Positions 1 through 13,027 of a stretch of 64,000 bases of DNA are shown one piece after another. The position numbers and the translations under genes are program-made. Source of the DNA: Sipunculus nudus. Taxonomy: Eukaryota > Annelida > Sipuncula > Golfingiida > Sipunculidae. The notes beneath the pieces were generated by a model. That model was not told the origin of the DNA. It made no database searches and saw only the letters and a program-made list of their open reading frames with translations. The DNA lies in NCBI GenBank assembly GCA_026874595.1, contig CM049308.1, positions 78,724,124 to 78,788,123 of the forward strand. Reading direction: 5' to 3'. Positions within the stretch are counted from its first letter, which is position 1. The number at the start of each line of letters is the position of its first letter.

Positions 1-580
1 TGACCATGATTGCTAGTCATCATGGTTTTATATATGGCCGTATCTAAATTTAATGGTTCTCATCTAAATCTTATTATACTAAACCAGTTTACTTTAGTCT
101 GGTAGTATTTTGGCTGCACTGTAAATCAGTTTATTCCATACAACACAACTTTGCAGTCTGCACTTTGTTGTTAATCTGATTTATAGTGCTGCAAAAAGTG
201 ATATTTCACTCAAAGGATATATGTACTAGGATACGTACAGGCTACAGTAGCCGGAACTTATGTGGATAAGTTGCCTTGTACAGACAGATTAATTTGATTC
301 ATGATTCAGATTATTTGCTGGTGGGGATACCGCCTGTGTGTAACGTACTGCATGTGCTTTTCACACTGTTAAAGTTACATGGAATATTTGCATGCTCGGT
401 TATTTACACTCAATTCTGCAGTGATAGTTCTGCTTGTACTTTGGTAACAAATATTTTACTTAAGGATGTTGTCTCATGTACCATTTGTTATTTTGTAAGC
501 TGGTTTGCACATCTGTAACCTACTTAGGTAATATTGAAAATGTTCAAACATGGATTTCTTACTTTACATGTCTCAAAATC

Positions 581-642
<62 letters not shown>

Positions 643-1429
643 TATATATACACACACAAACTACATGTAAAACAAGTCAGTGTGTCTTACCAATTGCATT
701 GGGTTTATAGTATATAGCTCTACTTCAAACATATAGAGCACTTTACTGCTTCTACTTGGTCCAACATGATAATATATTTATTTAATATATATAATATATA
801 TTTATATATATATATATTTAATTTCAGCCATCGTGCAGGTATTAGGTTTTCTGTATATATAAAACAGCTACTACCTGGTAAAACTCTACATTAATATATA
901 AATATTAAATAGGTGTATAATTATTTAATGATTTACATTTATTAATTAACATTTTCCTCATGTTTCATTCTTTCATTTAATTCTGTTAAAAATGCTTCCA
1001 GCTTCAGTGTAGTTTTCTTTAGGTCAGCCAACTTTCTTATAACCTGTGATAAGGTATACCAAACCAAAATACTTACCATACTATTTGATGTATATACTTC
1101 TTCTTTACACGCAATGTTTATACATGTTTTGAGAAATTATAAAGGTCAAAAGGCCCGTTTCGCTTATGTTGCAGTGTGGTCTTCCATGTTAATGTGATGG
1201 GTGATAACTACAGCCTTTTTACTAATGTGGGTGCATGGTTTTAACTCATTTGAGCTGTTTTAAATGTGCAATCCAGATTTATCAGTTTGGTTTATGCTGA
1301 GTTTTTTGTCAAAGACTGCAACATTTTGTTAATAAAATTGTATTAAAACATCCTTCAGACTTTTAAATGTATAAATGTGATTTTTTGTGCATTATCAAAT
1401 TCTTTTTTCACCATATTTTCATAATCAAA
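1..1429. other. AT-rich non-coding sequence
   Basis: No open frame here shows domain-like or exon-like sequence. The stretch is AT-rich, with TA microsatellites near 584-650 and 788-820. An AATAAA hexamer near 1331 could be the poly(A) signal of a plus-strand gene lying upstream of the window, but nothing else supports that. Confidence 0.5.
584..650. repeat. (TA)n microsatellite
   Basis: About 65 bases of nearly pure TA dinucleotide with one TG interruption. Short open frames of alternating Tyr-Ile across it are shadows of the repeat. Confidence 0.95.
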
Positions 1430-3185
1430 CGAAACCATGCACATACACGGTATTTCCCTGTCACATGAACTATGTTTCCCCAGCACATACACAAAGACCA
1501 TGTTTCCCCATCACATACACATGGACCATGTTTCCCCGTCACACTAGGACCATGGTTCCCCGGCAAACACATGGACCATGTTTCCCCGACACACACAGAC
1601 CATGTTTCCCCGTCACATGCAGACCATGTTTACCCATCACATAGACCATGTTTCCCCATCACACACACACAGACCATGTTTCCCCCACACATACACACTG
1701 ACCATGTTTCCTCGGCACATACACACTGACCATGTTTCCCAGTCTCACACACACACATGGACCATGTTTCTCCAACACACAAAGACCATGTTTCCCAATC
1801 ACACACACAGACCATGTTTTCCTTGTACATACATACACACCATGTTTCCCCCATCACACACACAGACCATGTTTCTCCGTCACACACACACATGGACCAT
1901 CTTTCTTTGACACATAAAGACCATGTTTCACCATCACACACACACATCAAGTTTCCTTGCATATACACACAGACCATGTTTCCCCCCCACACACACTGAC
2001 CATGTATTCTTGGCACATACATGCTGATTATGTTTCCCCGTGACACACACACACAGGCCGTTTCCCCGTGACACACAAATGGACCATGTTTCCCCGTGAC
2101 ACACACTGACCATGTTTCCCAGTCACACACACACACATGGACCATGTTTCTCCAACACACAAAGACCATGTTTCCCCATGAAACACACATGGACCATGTT
2201 TCCATGTTACACACATGGACCATGTTTCCCCCACACATACACACTGACCATGTTTCCCAGTCACACACACACACATGGACCATGTTTCTCCGACACACAA
2301 AGACCATGTTTCCCCATCACACACACAGACCATGTTTTCCTTGTACATACATACATACCATGTTTCCCCATCACACACACAGACCATGTTTCCCCGTCAC
2401 ACACACACATGGATCATCTTTCTCTGACACATAAAGACATTCTTCCCCATCATACACACAGACCAAGTTTCCTTGCACATACACACAGACCATGTTTCCC
2501 ACACACATACACACTGACCATGTATCCTTGGCACATACACGCTGATTATGTGTCCCCAGCACACACACAAGGACCTTGTTTCCCCATGACACACACATGG
2601 ACCATGTTTCCCTGTCACACACACATGGACCATGTTTCCCCATGACACACATGTACCATGTTTTCCCTTGACACATGGACCATGTTTCCCCGTGACACAC
2701 ATGGACCATGTTTCCCCATGACACACATGGACCATGTTTCCCCATGACACACACGGACCATGTTCCCCATGACACACACATGGACCATGTTTCCCCATGA
2801 CACACACATGGACCATGTTTCCCCATGACACACACATGGACCATGTTTCCCCATGACACACAAAAATGGACAATGTTTCCACGTGACACACACATGGACC
2901 ATTTTTCCCCATGACACACACATGGACCATGTTTCCCCATGACACATGGACCATGTTTCCCTGTGACACACATGGACCAAGTTTCCCCGGCACATACACA
3001 CGCTCAGTATTTCTCGTCACATACACATGGACCAAGTTTCCCCAGCACATACACACAGACCAAGTTTCCCCAGCACATACACACAGACCATGTTTCCCCG
3101 TGACACACACATAGACACTGTTTCCCCGTGACTCGCACATGGACCATGTTTCCCCGGCACATACACAAGCACAGTATTTCCCAAA
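1430..3185. repeat. 28-bp minisatellite array
   Basis: About 60 tandem copies of a unit of roughly 28 bp built from GACCATGTTTCCCC followed by a CA-rich linker (ATGACACACACATG and variants). The central part (about 2580-2990) is the most homogeneous. Towards the left edge the linker varies in length (20-34 bp) and wording. Several His/Cys-rich open frames on both strands (up to 287 codons on the minus strand) are by-products, because most variants lack stops; they change frame with linker length and match no protein family. Confidence 0.95.
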
Positions 3186-5479
3186 AACATATGATGAACT
3201 GGTTGTTCTGTGGACCTTGAAAGGTAACAAATGAAGCATGCAGACAAAACCTGACACCAACAGCGTTTGATTTCCTATTCCTTCAATCCTTGTGACACCC
3301 TTAATTTGAAACAGCCCAGCCTGATTAACACTTGTAAAATAACCCTTACCCTAATAGAAATGATCATGAATCAGATTTAACCATAAAGAGTGTGTCAATT
3401 CCGAATCAAATCATAGTTTAGGTAAAATTTGTATATTCGTATATATATGGTTAATATATGCTTTTGTAAATGAAATAATACCATACAGTAGCAAGCCTCA
3501 TTATATATGAACTAATTCAATACTTTAATAAATTTGGACAATATTTAATGAAAGATAAAATCAAGTACACCTATAACTAGACTTCTTGTAACTGTCATGC
3601 GACCACCTATCCCCCACCCCCAGTTCTCCACTGTTGGGTATTCCCACTGATCTAATTTTTTATTCATATCTAAAAGTTTGGTGGGAACTTGAGTTCTGTA
3701 AAACAATCGAATTCTGATTGTTCCTTCTTGAGTTTTGCGGGATGCATGGAATATGGTTACATTTTTGTATTTTTTGCATATTATTAAAAAACTAATATAG
3801 ATATTGCTACCATACTGGCCACTACACTTCCACATTGTAAAATGCAATTTTTTTGCTCAAACGGTTTATAGGCCAATAGAATTAGCCAGAATAGAGACAG
3901 AAGATAAAAACAATTGTTTCAGAATTTCTGTTAGCACATTGCCTTTTCGAAAGGTGTGTATAGGTGGACATACTAAATGTCTACCAAAATCAAACGATTG
4001 GCACAATACGTTTTTCTTATACCGTTGGTCGCAGTTTTTTTTTTAAATATTAGATTTTAAAACAAATGACAAATCCTCATTGAAGTCACACCAGTTCAAA
4101 CCACGGTACTATATAGTAAGCAAAAGTAAAGGTTTGATGACATGAGATGCCAAATAAGTCAGATTAAATGTATTTGAGATACAAAATATTGACTATAGGT
4201 GATTTTTTATTCATAAAAATTGCGTATATTTATGGTGTCTTTTCACAGACCTCATGTCTCCCCTCATGTCTTACATCCAAGCACTATTGTTGTATGATAT
4301 CCTGAGATACATTCTATTATTCTTAGTTGTGTTTTAAAACAAATTCTGACAAAATACTATGTTTTTTGAGAGATATAACTGCTTTTTTACTTCAAGGTTA
4401 CCCCTACTCCCAAGTGGTTAATCATGGTATACGAGTCTTTACGTCTTTATCTTTGAAGAAACGATGGCAAACATGGGATACAATTCTTCTGGTGATGACG
4501 CATTTTGCTTTTCATGTCCACTCTATTGTAGCTTATCCATTATTTTAAGGATATTTAAGTGTAGGTGGTGCCCTTTTACAATATTTTATAATGACGTTTC
4601 CTGATTTTTCTCGTTAAGATTCACAAAATGTTTTGCATTTATTGTACTGTCCGGATGAATACTTCTTATATGCATGAATTCCAACCGGTAGAACATTCAG
4701 ATTATAATCACTACTTGGTGGTCTTGACTGGATGAATATCTAGCAGGGATATATATTTTTATTCAATACATCACAAAACAATACAATAAGGACAATACCA
4801 GAGAGAGTACATATAAAACTATAGATATATACACTTAACCCACAAACAAAACGATTTGCAAAACAGATACTATGACAATGTATAGTAACATAATCCAGTC
4901 AGAAAATACCTGAACAGTATTACGATCTCATGTATAGACTTAAATATATGATTGTTTAAACCATTGAATCTTATATTTTTCTTATATTTGTAAAACAAAT
5001 CTTGAATGCATATCGACAAGTGTGAACATTTGAACATGAACATGTCTTTGTATGTTTTATAATTGTCTATAACTAAAAGAAACATTTGAGAGCTGGTTAT
5101 TTATGTCAAGCGGGGCTTATTTGTCCCACATTACGTATCTCAATTTCAAATGTCTAAAAACTGATATTTTCCAATATAATTGGGTTCCACCTTTCACAAT
5201 ATACAGATATATTTCCATTTCAATGGGCAACATTTCTTTCGTTGTTGTGTATCTCTTCCACGGATATATTTCATAAAAGTGTTCCTAATTGATGAAATTT
5301 GCATAATATCTTTGCATTTACATACAAACATATATTTTTGAGTTAGTAATATAACTATATGAAAGAGAAATAGTTGTGGTGTTGAAGATAGATACGCTCC
5401 CGAGGCAGCGGAAATCTTGCGCTTCCAAAGAAGCAACTGATTTTCACGCTGCCAGCTTTGACCGTTTATGATATATTTA
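3186..5479. other. AT-rich non-coding sequence
   Basis: Beyond scattered poly-T and TA runs I see no gene, splice-flanked exon or repeat family here. Confidence 0.5.
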
Positions 5480-6010
5480 GACACCAGATGGCGGTTTGTT
5501 GTCCACTGAAATAAACGTGCGTACGATGTGACAAGCAGCCAATCAGATGCCAATAAACAAACACTCGACAGGCATCCTGGCTCCGCCCATTGCCGCGCTT
5601 TAAGCGCCGTTTGATGAGTTTCCGGCCAAATTTAAATTACTCCCTCTGCATTCTCGCATCATCGACCGATTCGATTATGACATTATGACTGTGTTAGCGT
5701 AGCCATGTAACTGTTGTCTGCAGTACTGAAACCAGCCAGCGAGGTGTGCACGCAGCCTTTGTTGTTACGTTTCGTTTGAATTACAGCTCACCGGCCAAGC
5801 ATCCTATGTGCCCCAGGCCCTAAGCAAACCACGTCAGGGGCAATTCTCTCTGAGCCTGTGGCCTGTTTAGACGGTTACGCTGGGGGATGAGCTGTCACTT
5901 AAAAAGAAATGAATATGATTGGCTCCGTGTATTCCTCGCTTGGCTTTGTCTTCCAGCACAAAGTTTCATCTGATTGGACAAAAATACAGTGCTCCCTCTG
6001 GTGTTGCAAA
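5480..6010. promoter_or_regulatory. Promoter-like GC-richer stretch with CCAAT/GC boxes
   Basis: This stretch stands out from AT-rich flanks. It holds AGATGGCGG (YY1-like) near 5487, AGCCAATCAG (NF-Y/CCAAT) near 5528, CTCCGCCCA (GC-box) near 5580, and inverted CCAAT boxes (GATTGGCT, GATTGGAC) near 5918 and 5973. Motifs of this kind cluster at TATA-less metazoan promoters. The nearest convincing gene on the plus strand begins coding at 14738, and its first coding exon is preceded by an apparent splice acceptor, so an upstream 5'UTR exon is expected. Linking the two is inference; the stretch may instead serve a minus-strand gene not seen here. Confidence 0.35.
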
Positions 6011-6391
6011 GCAGGATACGAGGTCATAACAAACAGCGCCTTACGATATAGGAAGTAGCCCTATAGGTAAAGCGCTGTGTAAAGAGCGTAGAAGATAGAT
6101 AACTGATGTTTTACTGAAGCAATTTTCAAGCAGCTATTTTCTTATCTTTTATCGGTTTTAACATGTGAATACATAAAAGAACTTTCCTCTTCACCCTTAT
6201 TGATCAATGTACCATGGCAAATATGCTTACCATTATCAAAGCAACGGAAAAACTAATTTATTTGAATAAATTATACGCCTCCTTTCTGTTCTGGTAGTAC
6301 AGTTAGCTCCCCAGTACTAAGTGTGCCATAATTTCCTTTTAAATATTAGTGTTGGTCATTCTACCAAATACATTTCTTGCATCCATCACAC

Positions 6392-9300
6392 TTCACCTAC
6401 CACTCTTAGTTCTCCTACTGCTCTTAGTTTACCTACTGCTCTAAGTTCACCTACTACTTTTAGCTCACCTATTGCTCTTAGTTCGCCTAATACTCCTAGT
6501 TCACCTACTTCTCCTACTGCTCTTCATTCAACTACTACTCGTAGTTCACCTACTGCTCTTATTTCACTCACTGCTCTTAGTTGACCTATAACTCTTAGTT
6601 CACCTACTTTACTTAGTTCTATTACTGCTCTTAGTTCACCTACTGCTCTTAGTTCACCTACTGCTCTTAGTTCACCTACTATTCTTAGTTCGCTTACTGC
6701 TCTTAGTTCACCTACTGCTCTTAGTTCACCTATTACTCTTAGTTTGCTTACTGCTCTTAGTTCACCTACTGCTCTTACTCCACCTACTATTCTTAGTGCG
6801 CTTACTGCTCTTAGTTCACCTACTTCTCTTAGTTCACCTACTATTCTTAGTTTGCTTACTGCTCTTAGTTCACCTACTGCTCTTACTTCACCTACTATTC
6901 TTAGTTCGCTTACTGCTGTTAGTTCACCTACTTCTCTTAGTTCACCTACTATTCTTAGTTTGCTTACTGCTCTTAGTTCACCTACTGCTCTTACTTCACC
7001 TGCTATTCTTAGTGCGCTTACTGCTCTTAGTTCACCTACTGCTCTTAGTTCACCTACTACTCTTAGTTTGCTTACTGCTCTTAGTTCACCTACTGCTCTT
7101 ACTTCACCTACTATTTTTAGTGCGCATACTGCTCTTAGTTCACCTACTTCTCTTAGTTCACTTACTTTTCTTAGTTTGCTTACTGCTCTTAGTTCACCTA
7201 CTGCTCTTAGCTCACCTACTATTCTTAGTTTGCTTACTGCTCTTAGTTTACCTACTGCTCTTACTTCACCTACTATTCTTAGTTCGCTTACTGCTCTTAG
7301 TTCACCTACTGCTCTTAGTTCACCAACTGCTCTTAGTTCACCTACTTCTCTTAGTTCACCTACTATTCTTAGTTTGCTTACTGCTCTTAGTTTAACTACT
7401 TCTCTTAGTTCACCAACTGCTCTTAGTTCACCTACTTCTCTTAGTTCACCTACTATTCTTAGTTCGCTTACTGCTCTTAGTTCACCTACTGTTCTTAGTT
7501 CACCAACTGCTCTTAGTTCACCTACTTCTCTTAGTTCACCTACTATTTTTAGTTCGCTTACTGCTCTTTGTTCACCTACTTCTCTTAGTTCACCTACTAT
7601 TCTTAGTTTGCTTACTGCTCTTAGTTTACCTACTGCTCTTACTTCACCTACTATTCTTAGTTCGCTTACTGCTCTTAGTTCACCTACTGCTCTTAGTTCA
7701 CCAACTGCTCTTAGTTCACCTACTTCTCTTAGTTCACCTACTATTCTTAGTTTGCTTACTGCTCTTAGTTTACCTACTGCTCTTACTTCACCTACTATTC
7801 TTAGTTCGCTTACTGCTCTTAGTTCACCTACTGCTCTTAGTTCACCTACTACTCTTAGTTTGCTTACTGCTCTTAGTTTACCTACTGTTATTACTTCACC
7901 TACTATTTTTAGTGCGCATACTGCTCTAAGTTCACCTACTTCTCTTAGTTCACTTACTTTTCTTAGTTTGCTTACTGCTCTTAGTTCACCTATTGCTCTT
8001 AGTTCACCTACTATTCTTAGTTCGCTTACTGCTCTTAGTTCACCTACTGCTCTTAGTTCACCTACTGCTCTTAGTTCACATCCTATTCTTAGTTCGCTTA
8101 CTGCTCTTAGTTCACCTACTGCTCTTAGTTCACCAACTGCTCTTAGTTCACCAACTGCTCTTAGTTCACCTACTTCTCTTACTTCACCTACTATTCTTAG
8201 TTCGCTTACTGCTGTTAGTTCACCTACTTCTCTTAGTTCACCTACTACTCTTAGTTCACCTACTGCTCTTAGTTCACCTACTTCTCTTACTTCACCTACT
8301 ATTCTTAGTTCGCTTACTGCTGTTAGTTCACCTACTGCTCTTAGTTCACCTACTGCTCTTAGTTCACCAACTGCTCTTAGTTCACCTACTTCTCTTACTT
8401 CACCAACTATTCTTAGTTCACCTACTGCTCTTAGTTCACCTACTGCTCTTAGTTCACCTACTGCTCTTAGTTCACCAACTGCTCTTAGTTCACCTACTTC
8501 TCTTACTTCACCTACTATTCTTAGTTCGCTTACTGCTGTTAGTTCACCTACTTCTCTTAGTTCACCTACTACTCTTAGTTTGCTTTCTGCTCTTAGTTCA
8601 CCTACTGCTCTTACTTCACCTACTATTCTTAGTTCGCTTACTGCTCTTAGTTCACCTACTTCTCTTAGTTCACCTACTATTCTTAGTTTGCTTACTGCTC
8701 TTAGTTTACCTACTTCTCTTACTTCACCTACTTTTCTTAGTTCGCTTACTGCTCTTAGTTCACCTACTGCTCTTAGTTCACCAACTGCTCTTAGTTCACC
8801 TACTTCTCTTAGTTCACCACTATTCTTAGTTTGCTTACTGCTCTTAGTTTACCTACTGCTCTTACTTCACCTACTATTCTTAGTTCGCTTACTGCTCTTA
8901 GTTCACCTACTGCTCTTAGTTCACCTACTACTCTTAGTTTGCTTACTGCTCTTAGTTTACCTACTGCTCTTACTTCACCTACTATTTTTAGTGCGCATAC
9001 TGCTCTTAGTTCACCTACTTCTCTTAGTTCACTTACTTTTCTTAGTTTGCTTACTGCTCTTAGTTCACCTACTGCTCTTAGTTCACCTACTATTCTTAGT
9101 TCGCTTACTGCTCTTAGTTCACCTACTGCTCTTAGTTCACCAACTGCTCTTAGTTCACCTACTTCTCTTAGTTCACCTACTATTCTTAGTTTGCTTACTG
9201 CTCTTAGTTTACCTACTGCTCTTACTTCACCTACTATTCTTAGTTCGCTTACTGCTCTGAGTTCACCTACTTCTCTTAGTTTACCTACTATTCTTAGTTT

Positions 9301-11245
9301 GCTTACTGATCTTAGTTCACCTACTGCTATTACTTCACCTACTATTCTTAGTTCGCTTACTGCTCTTAGTTCACCTACTGCTCTTAGTTCACCTACTACT
9401 CTTAGTTTGCTTACTGCTCTTAGTTCACCTACTGCTCTTACTTCACCTACTATTCTTAGTGCGCTTACTGCTCTTAGTTCACCCACTTCTCTTAGTTCAC
9501 CTACTGCTCTTAGTTCACCTACGTTTCTTAGTTCGCCTACTGCTGTTAGTTAACCTACTACTCTAAGTTAACATACTACTCTTAGATTGCTTACTGCTCT
9601 AAGTTCACCTACTGCACTTAGTTCACCTACTGCTCTTAGTTCACCTACTGCTCTTAGTTAATTTCTCCTCATAGTTAGTCTACTGCTCTTAGTTCACCTA
9701 CTACTCTAAGTTAACATACTACCCTTAGTTTGCTTACTGCTCTTAGTTCACCTACTGCTCTTACTTCACCTACTATTCTTAGTGCGCTTACTGCTCTTAG
9801 TTCACCTACTGCTCTTACTTCACCTACTATTCTTAGTTTGCTTACTGCTCTTAGTTCACCTACTACTTTTAGCTCACCTATTGCTCTTAGTTCACCTACT
9901 GCTCTTCATTCACCTACTACTCGTAGTTCACCTACTGCTCTTATTTCACCTACTGCTCTTATTTGACCTATTACTCTTAGTTCACCTACTATTCTTAGTT
10001 TGCTTACTTCTCTAAGTTCACCTACTGCTCTAAGTTCACCTACTATTCTTAGTTCGCTTACTGCTGTTAGTTCACCTACTGCTCTTAGTTCGCCTATTGC
10101 TGTTATTTCACCTACTACTCTTAGTTCACCTCATATTCTTAGTTCGCCTACTGCTCTTAGTTCGCCTATTGCTGTTATTTCACCTACTACTCTTAGTTCA
10201 CCTTATATTCTTAATTCGCTTACTGCTCTTAGTTCACTACTGCTATTAGTTCGCCTACTGCTCTTAGTTTACCTAATGCTCTTAGTTCACCTACTACTCT
10301 TAGTTCGCCTACTGCTCTTAGTTCACCTAATGCTCTTAGTTTACCTACTACTCTTAGTTCGCTTACTGCACTTAGTTCACCTACTGCACTTAGTTAACCT
10401 ATTGCTCTTAGTTCGCCTACTTCTCTTAGTTCTCTTACTGCTCTAAGTTCACCTGCTGCTCTTAGTTCACCTACTGACATTAGTTTAACTACTACTTTTA
10501 GTTAACATACTACTCTTAGTTCACCTACTGCTCTTAGTTCACCTATTGCTCTTTGTTCGCCTACTGCTCTTAGTTAACCTACAACTCTTAGTTTGCTTAC
10601 TGCTCTTAGTTCACCTACTGCTCTTAGTTCACCTACTGCTCTTAGTTCACCTACTGCTCTTAGTTCACCTACTGCTCTTAGTTCACCTACTGCTCTTAGT
10701 TAGTCTCCTGCTCTTAGTTCACCTACTTCTCTTAGTTTACCTATTGCTCTCAGTTTGCCTACTGCTCTTAGTTGAACTACTTCTCTTAGTTCACCTACTG
10801 CTCCTAGTTCGCCTACTGCTCGTAGTTCACCTACTACTCGTAGTTTACCTACTACTCTTAGTTCACCTACTACTCTTAGTTCACCTACTACTCTTAGTTG
10901 ACCTATTACTCTTATTCACCTACTATTTTTAGTTTGCTTACTGCTCTAAGTTCACCTACTGCTGTTAGTTCACCTACTATTCTTAGTTCGCTTACTGCTG
11001 TTAGTTCACCTACTGCTCTTAGTTCGCCTACTGCTCTTAGTTCCCCTACTACTCATAGTTCGCCTACTGTTTTCGGTTTGCCTACTACTCTTTGTTTACC
11101 TACTACTCATAGTTCACCTACTACTCTTAGTTTGCTTACTGCTCTTAGTTCACCTACTGCTCTTACTTCACCTACTGCTCTTAGTTCGTCTACAGCTCTT
11201 AGTTCACCTACTGCTCTTTGTTTTCCTACTACTCTAAGTTCACCG
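6392..11245. repeat. 18-bp satellite array with higher-order repeats
   Basis: About 270 head-to-tail copies of an 18-bp unit, consensus CCTACTGCTCTTAGTTCA, over 4.85 kb. Variants (ATT, TCT, ACT at the GCT position; TTTGCTTACT replacing TTCACCTACT) recur in fixed order, giving a higher-order unit of mostly six monomers (108 bp), visible at 6740-7200 and again at about 8560-9060. Between about 8040 and 8560 the order loosens to longer runs of near-identical monomers. Because 18 is divisible by 3 and the unit has no stop in two frames, it creates an 838-codon open frame at 6744-9260 reading a Ser-Pro-Thr-Ala-Leu-Ser period. This frame crosses into a Leu-rich frame after a single-base change near 8816, has no exon signals, and is best regarded as an artefact. 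Confidence 0.95.
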
Positions 11246-12729
11246 ACACAATCGGATGATTAAATCGTCTTAATAAACAAAGATATCTTATCCTGTTAGT
11301 TTACACATTGTTGATTTCTAATCACAAGGATGCCTCCCCCTGACGACCTTAAAAATTAGTCCTATATATAAAACAAATATAACGTGCAAATATGTTATTT
11401 GTGACTATTATTCTCACTGAAGGTCTATTAGGGAAAGTCTGCCATTGATTTCGTAGTTTTTTCAGGTGCGGTCACAATGGTTGCATAAATTGACGGTCAG
11501 CAAGTAATATAATTCATCTCAAGTAATCAGATGTTCCTAGAATGAAAGATAATAATTTTGTAACTAACTCAAACTCTCCACCCTCAATGTTCTCATACAA
11601 AGTGGCTGTCCATCTTTTAGCCCTGTACTGCAAAAGGGCAACTAATGCGCACTCGATATTGGCACCTATAGACTGAGAACTCACTTTTTGGTTAGATAAT
11701 CTTTGGTTAAACATTACATATTTATTTTCAGTTCTAAAGGTCTCCTTTGAAAGTAAGAAACTATTGTTGTATATATTTGGATGGTATATTTGTATATATA
11801 ATAATTTTTGCAATTCTGTGAATAATGTGAATTATATATTTTCACATTTATCTCATTTTTTGGTACAATTTTTTTTTTCATAATTTTTTATGCACAAAGT
11901 GAAGTCGCCAAGCCCTGTGATTGTTTCAGAGGGGGGACTGTAACATATTGGCCAAAAGCTGTTAAACAACCTGTGCAATTCATTTGTACTTTCACCAGAG
12001 GTTTGGTGTGCCTCGTTTTGGTCATTTGGTCAACCTTCAATTTTTCTTATACTAGGGCTTATATATATTTATTGTAACTGGGTACATACAGCTGAAATGC
12101 ACTTAGGTTTAAATAAAAAAAATATACATAACAAACTTGTTTATGAAGTTTGATTGAAGTTGTGGATGATCTTATTAATATTTAAAACAGTAAAGAGTGC
12201 AGTGTAATATTACATGTATGAGCATGCATCTATATTAATGCCACTTCCTAAAATAGAAATGATACATTTTCCTCTCCAGATACCATGGTTTAACTTTTAG
12301 TAAACTGACTCACTGTCCAACAGAAAGTTACAACACTGACATCATAAGGAGGTCTGACTAATATTTAATGGATAAATAAACATAACATGTTGACAGACAC
12401 CTATACAGTACATAGAAACCTGAAGCGTTTTATATGAAAACCTTTCTCCTCTGGGAAAATTGATCATGAAAGCCATAAAAAGGATTCATGTTAAATTTTG
12501 AAGGGTTTTCGTGAAAACCCATAGCAACGTTTCCTTAAAGCCCAAAAAGGGTTCGCTGAAAGGGACAAGACAGGAACCTCTTGAGAACCTTTATGAAAAC
12601 CATTACTTTTCATATAATTTTTGCATAATTGAAAGATGACAGTGGAAAATATGAAAACTTATAAACTGGAGGAAGGAAAATATCATGATATTGATATGTG
12701 AGGCCAAATAAAATCATTATATTGATATG
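11246..12729. other. Non-coding sequence
   Basis: AT-rich, without recognisable exons. A minus-strand frame of 99 codons at 11514-11813 matches no family I recognise and has low-complexity composition. Confidence 0.45.
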
Positions 12730-13027
12730 TCAGGCCAAAAAAACAGAAGGTATGGTTCTAAGGCACCGCCCGCGTCAATTTTAACCCCCGCATTAAAACT
12801 TTTTATTTTAGTTTTCATCTTTCAAGAAGATAAAACAATACAATTTTGATCAGGTTTCCTTTGTTATGTACCGTAGTGCATTTACCTGTTTAGCAAAAAA
12901 AAAAAAAATCTGTTATTTTCATGCTTTTCCATGATCACATGACTTTTAATCGAAACACACAAAAAAGGTAAAAATAAAATATTCCCCGCCTGCACTGATT
13001 TCTAAGAACCATACCTTTTTGCCTTAA
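12730..13027. mobile_element. MITE copy 1 (AAGGTATGGTTCT family)
   Basis: One of three copies in the window (others at 25782-26113 and 26999-27343). The left end reads GGCCAAAAAAAC then AAGGTATGGTTCTAAGGCAC. The right end reads AGAACCATACCTTTTTTGCC, its inverted complement. The interior shares runs with the other copies: ACCGCCCGC, CATCTTTCAAGAAGATAAA, TTCCTTTGTTATGTA, TACCTGTTTAGCAAA and CATGCTTTTCC. It has no coding capacity, so it must be non-autonomous. The superfamily is not assigned. Confidence 0.8.

Noticed and set aside
1430..3185. CRISPR-like array (regular repeats with variable linkers)
   Set aside because: Linkers are simple CA runs, not unique spacers; the genome is eukaryotic and the repeats lie directly head to tail.
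2397..3260. 287-codon Cys/His-rich minus-strand frame as a possible zinc-finger or antimicrobial protein
   Set aside because: Lies wholly on the 28-bp minisatellite; Cys spacing follows the DNA unit, and parallel frames exist on the other strand.
6744..9260. 838-codon frame reading SSPTAL repeats as a possible mucin-like or surface protein
   Set aside because: It is created by an 18-bp satellite; overlapping frames are equally open, the frame shifts to Leu-rich sequence after a one-base change, and there are no non-repetitive ends, signal peptide or splice context.
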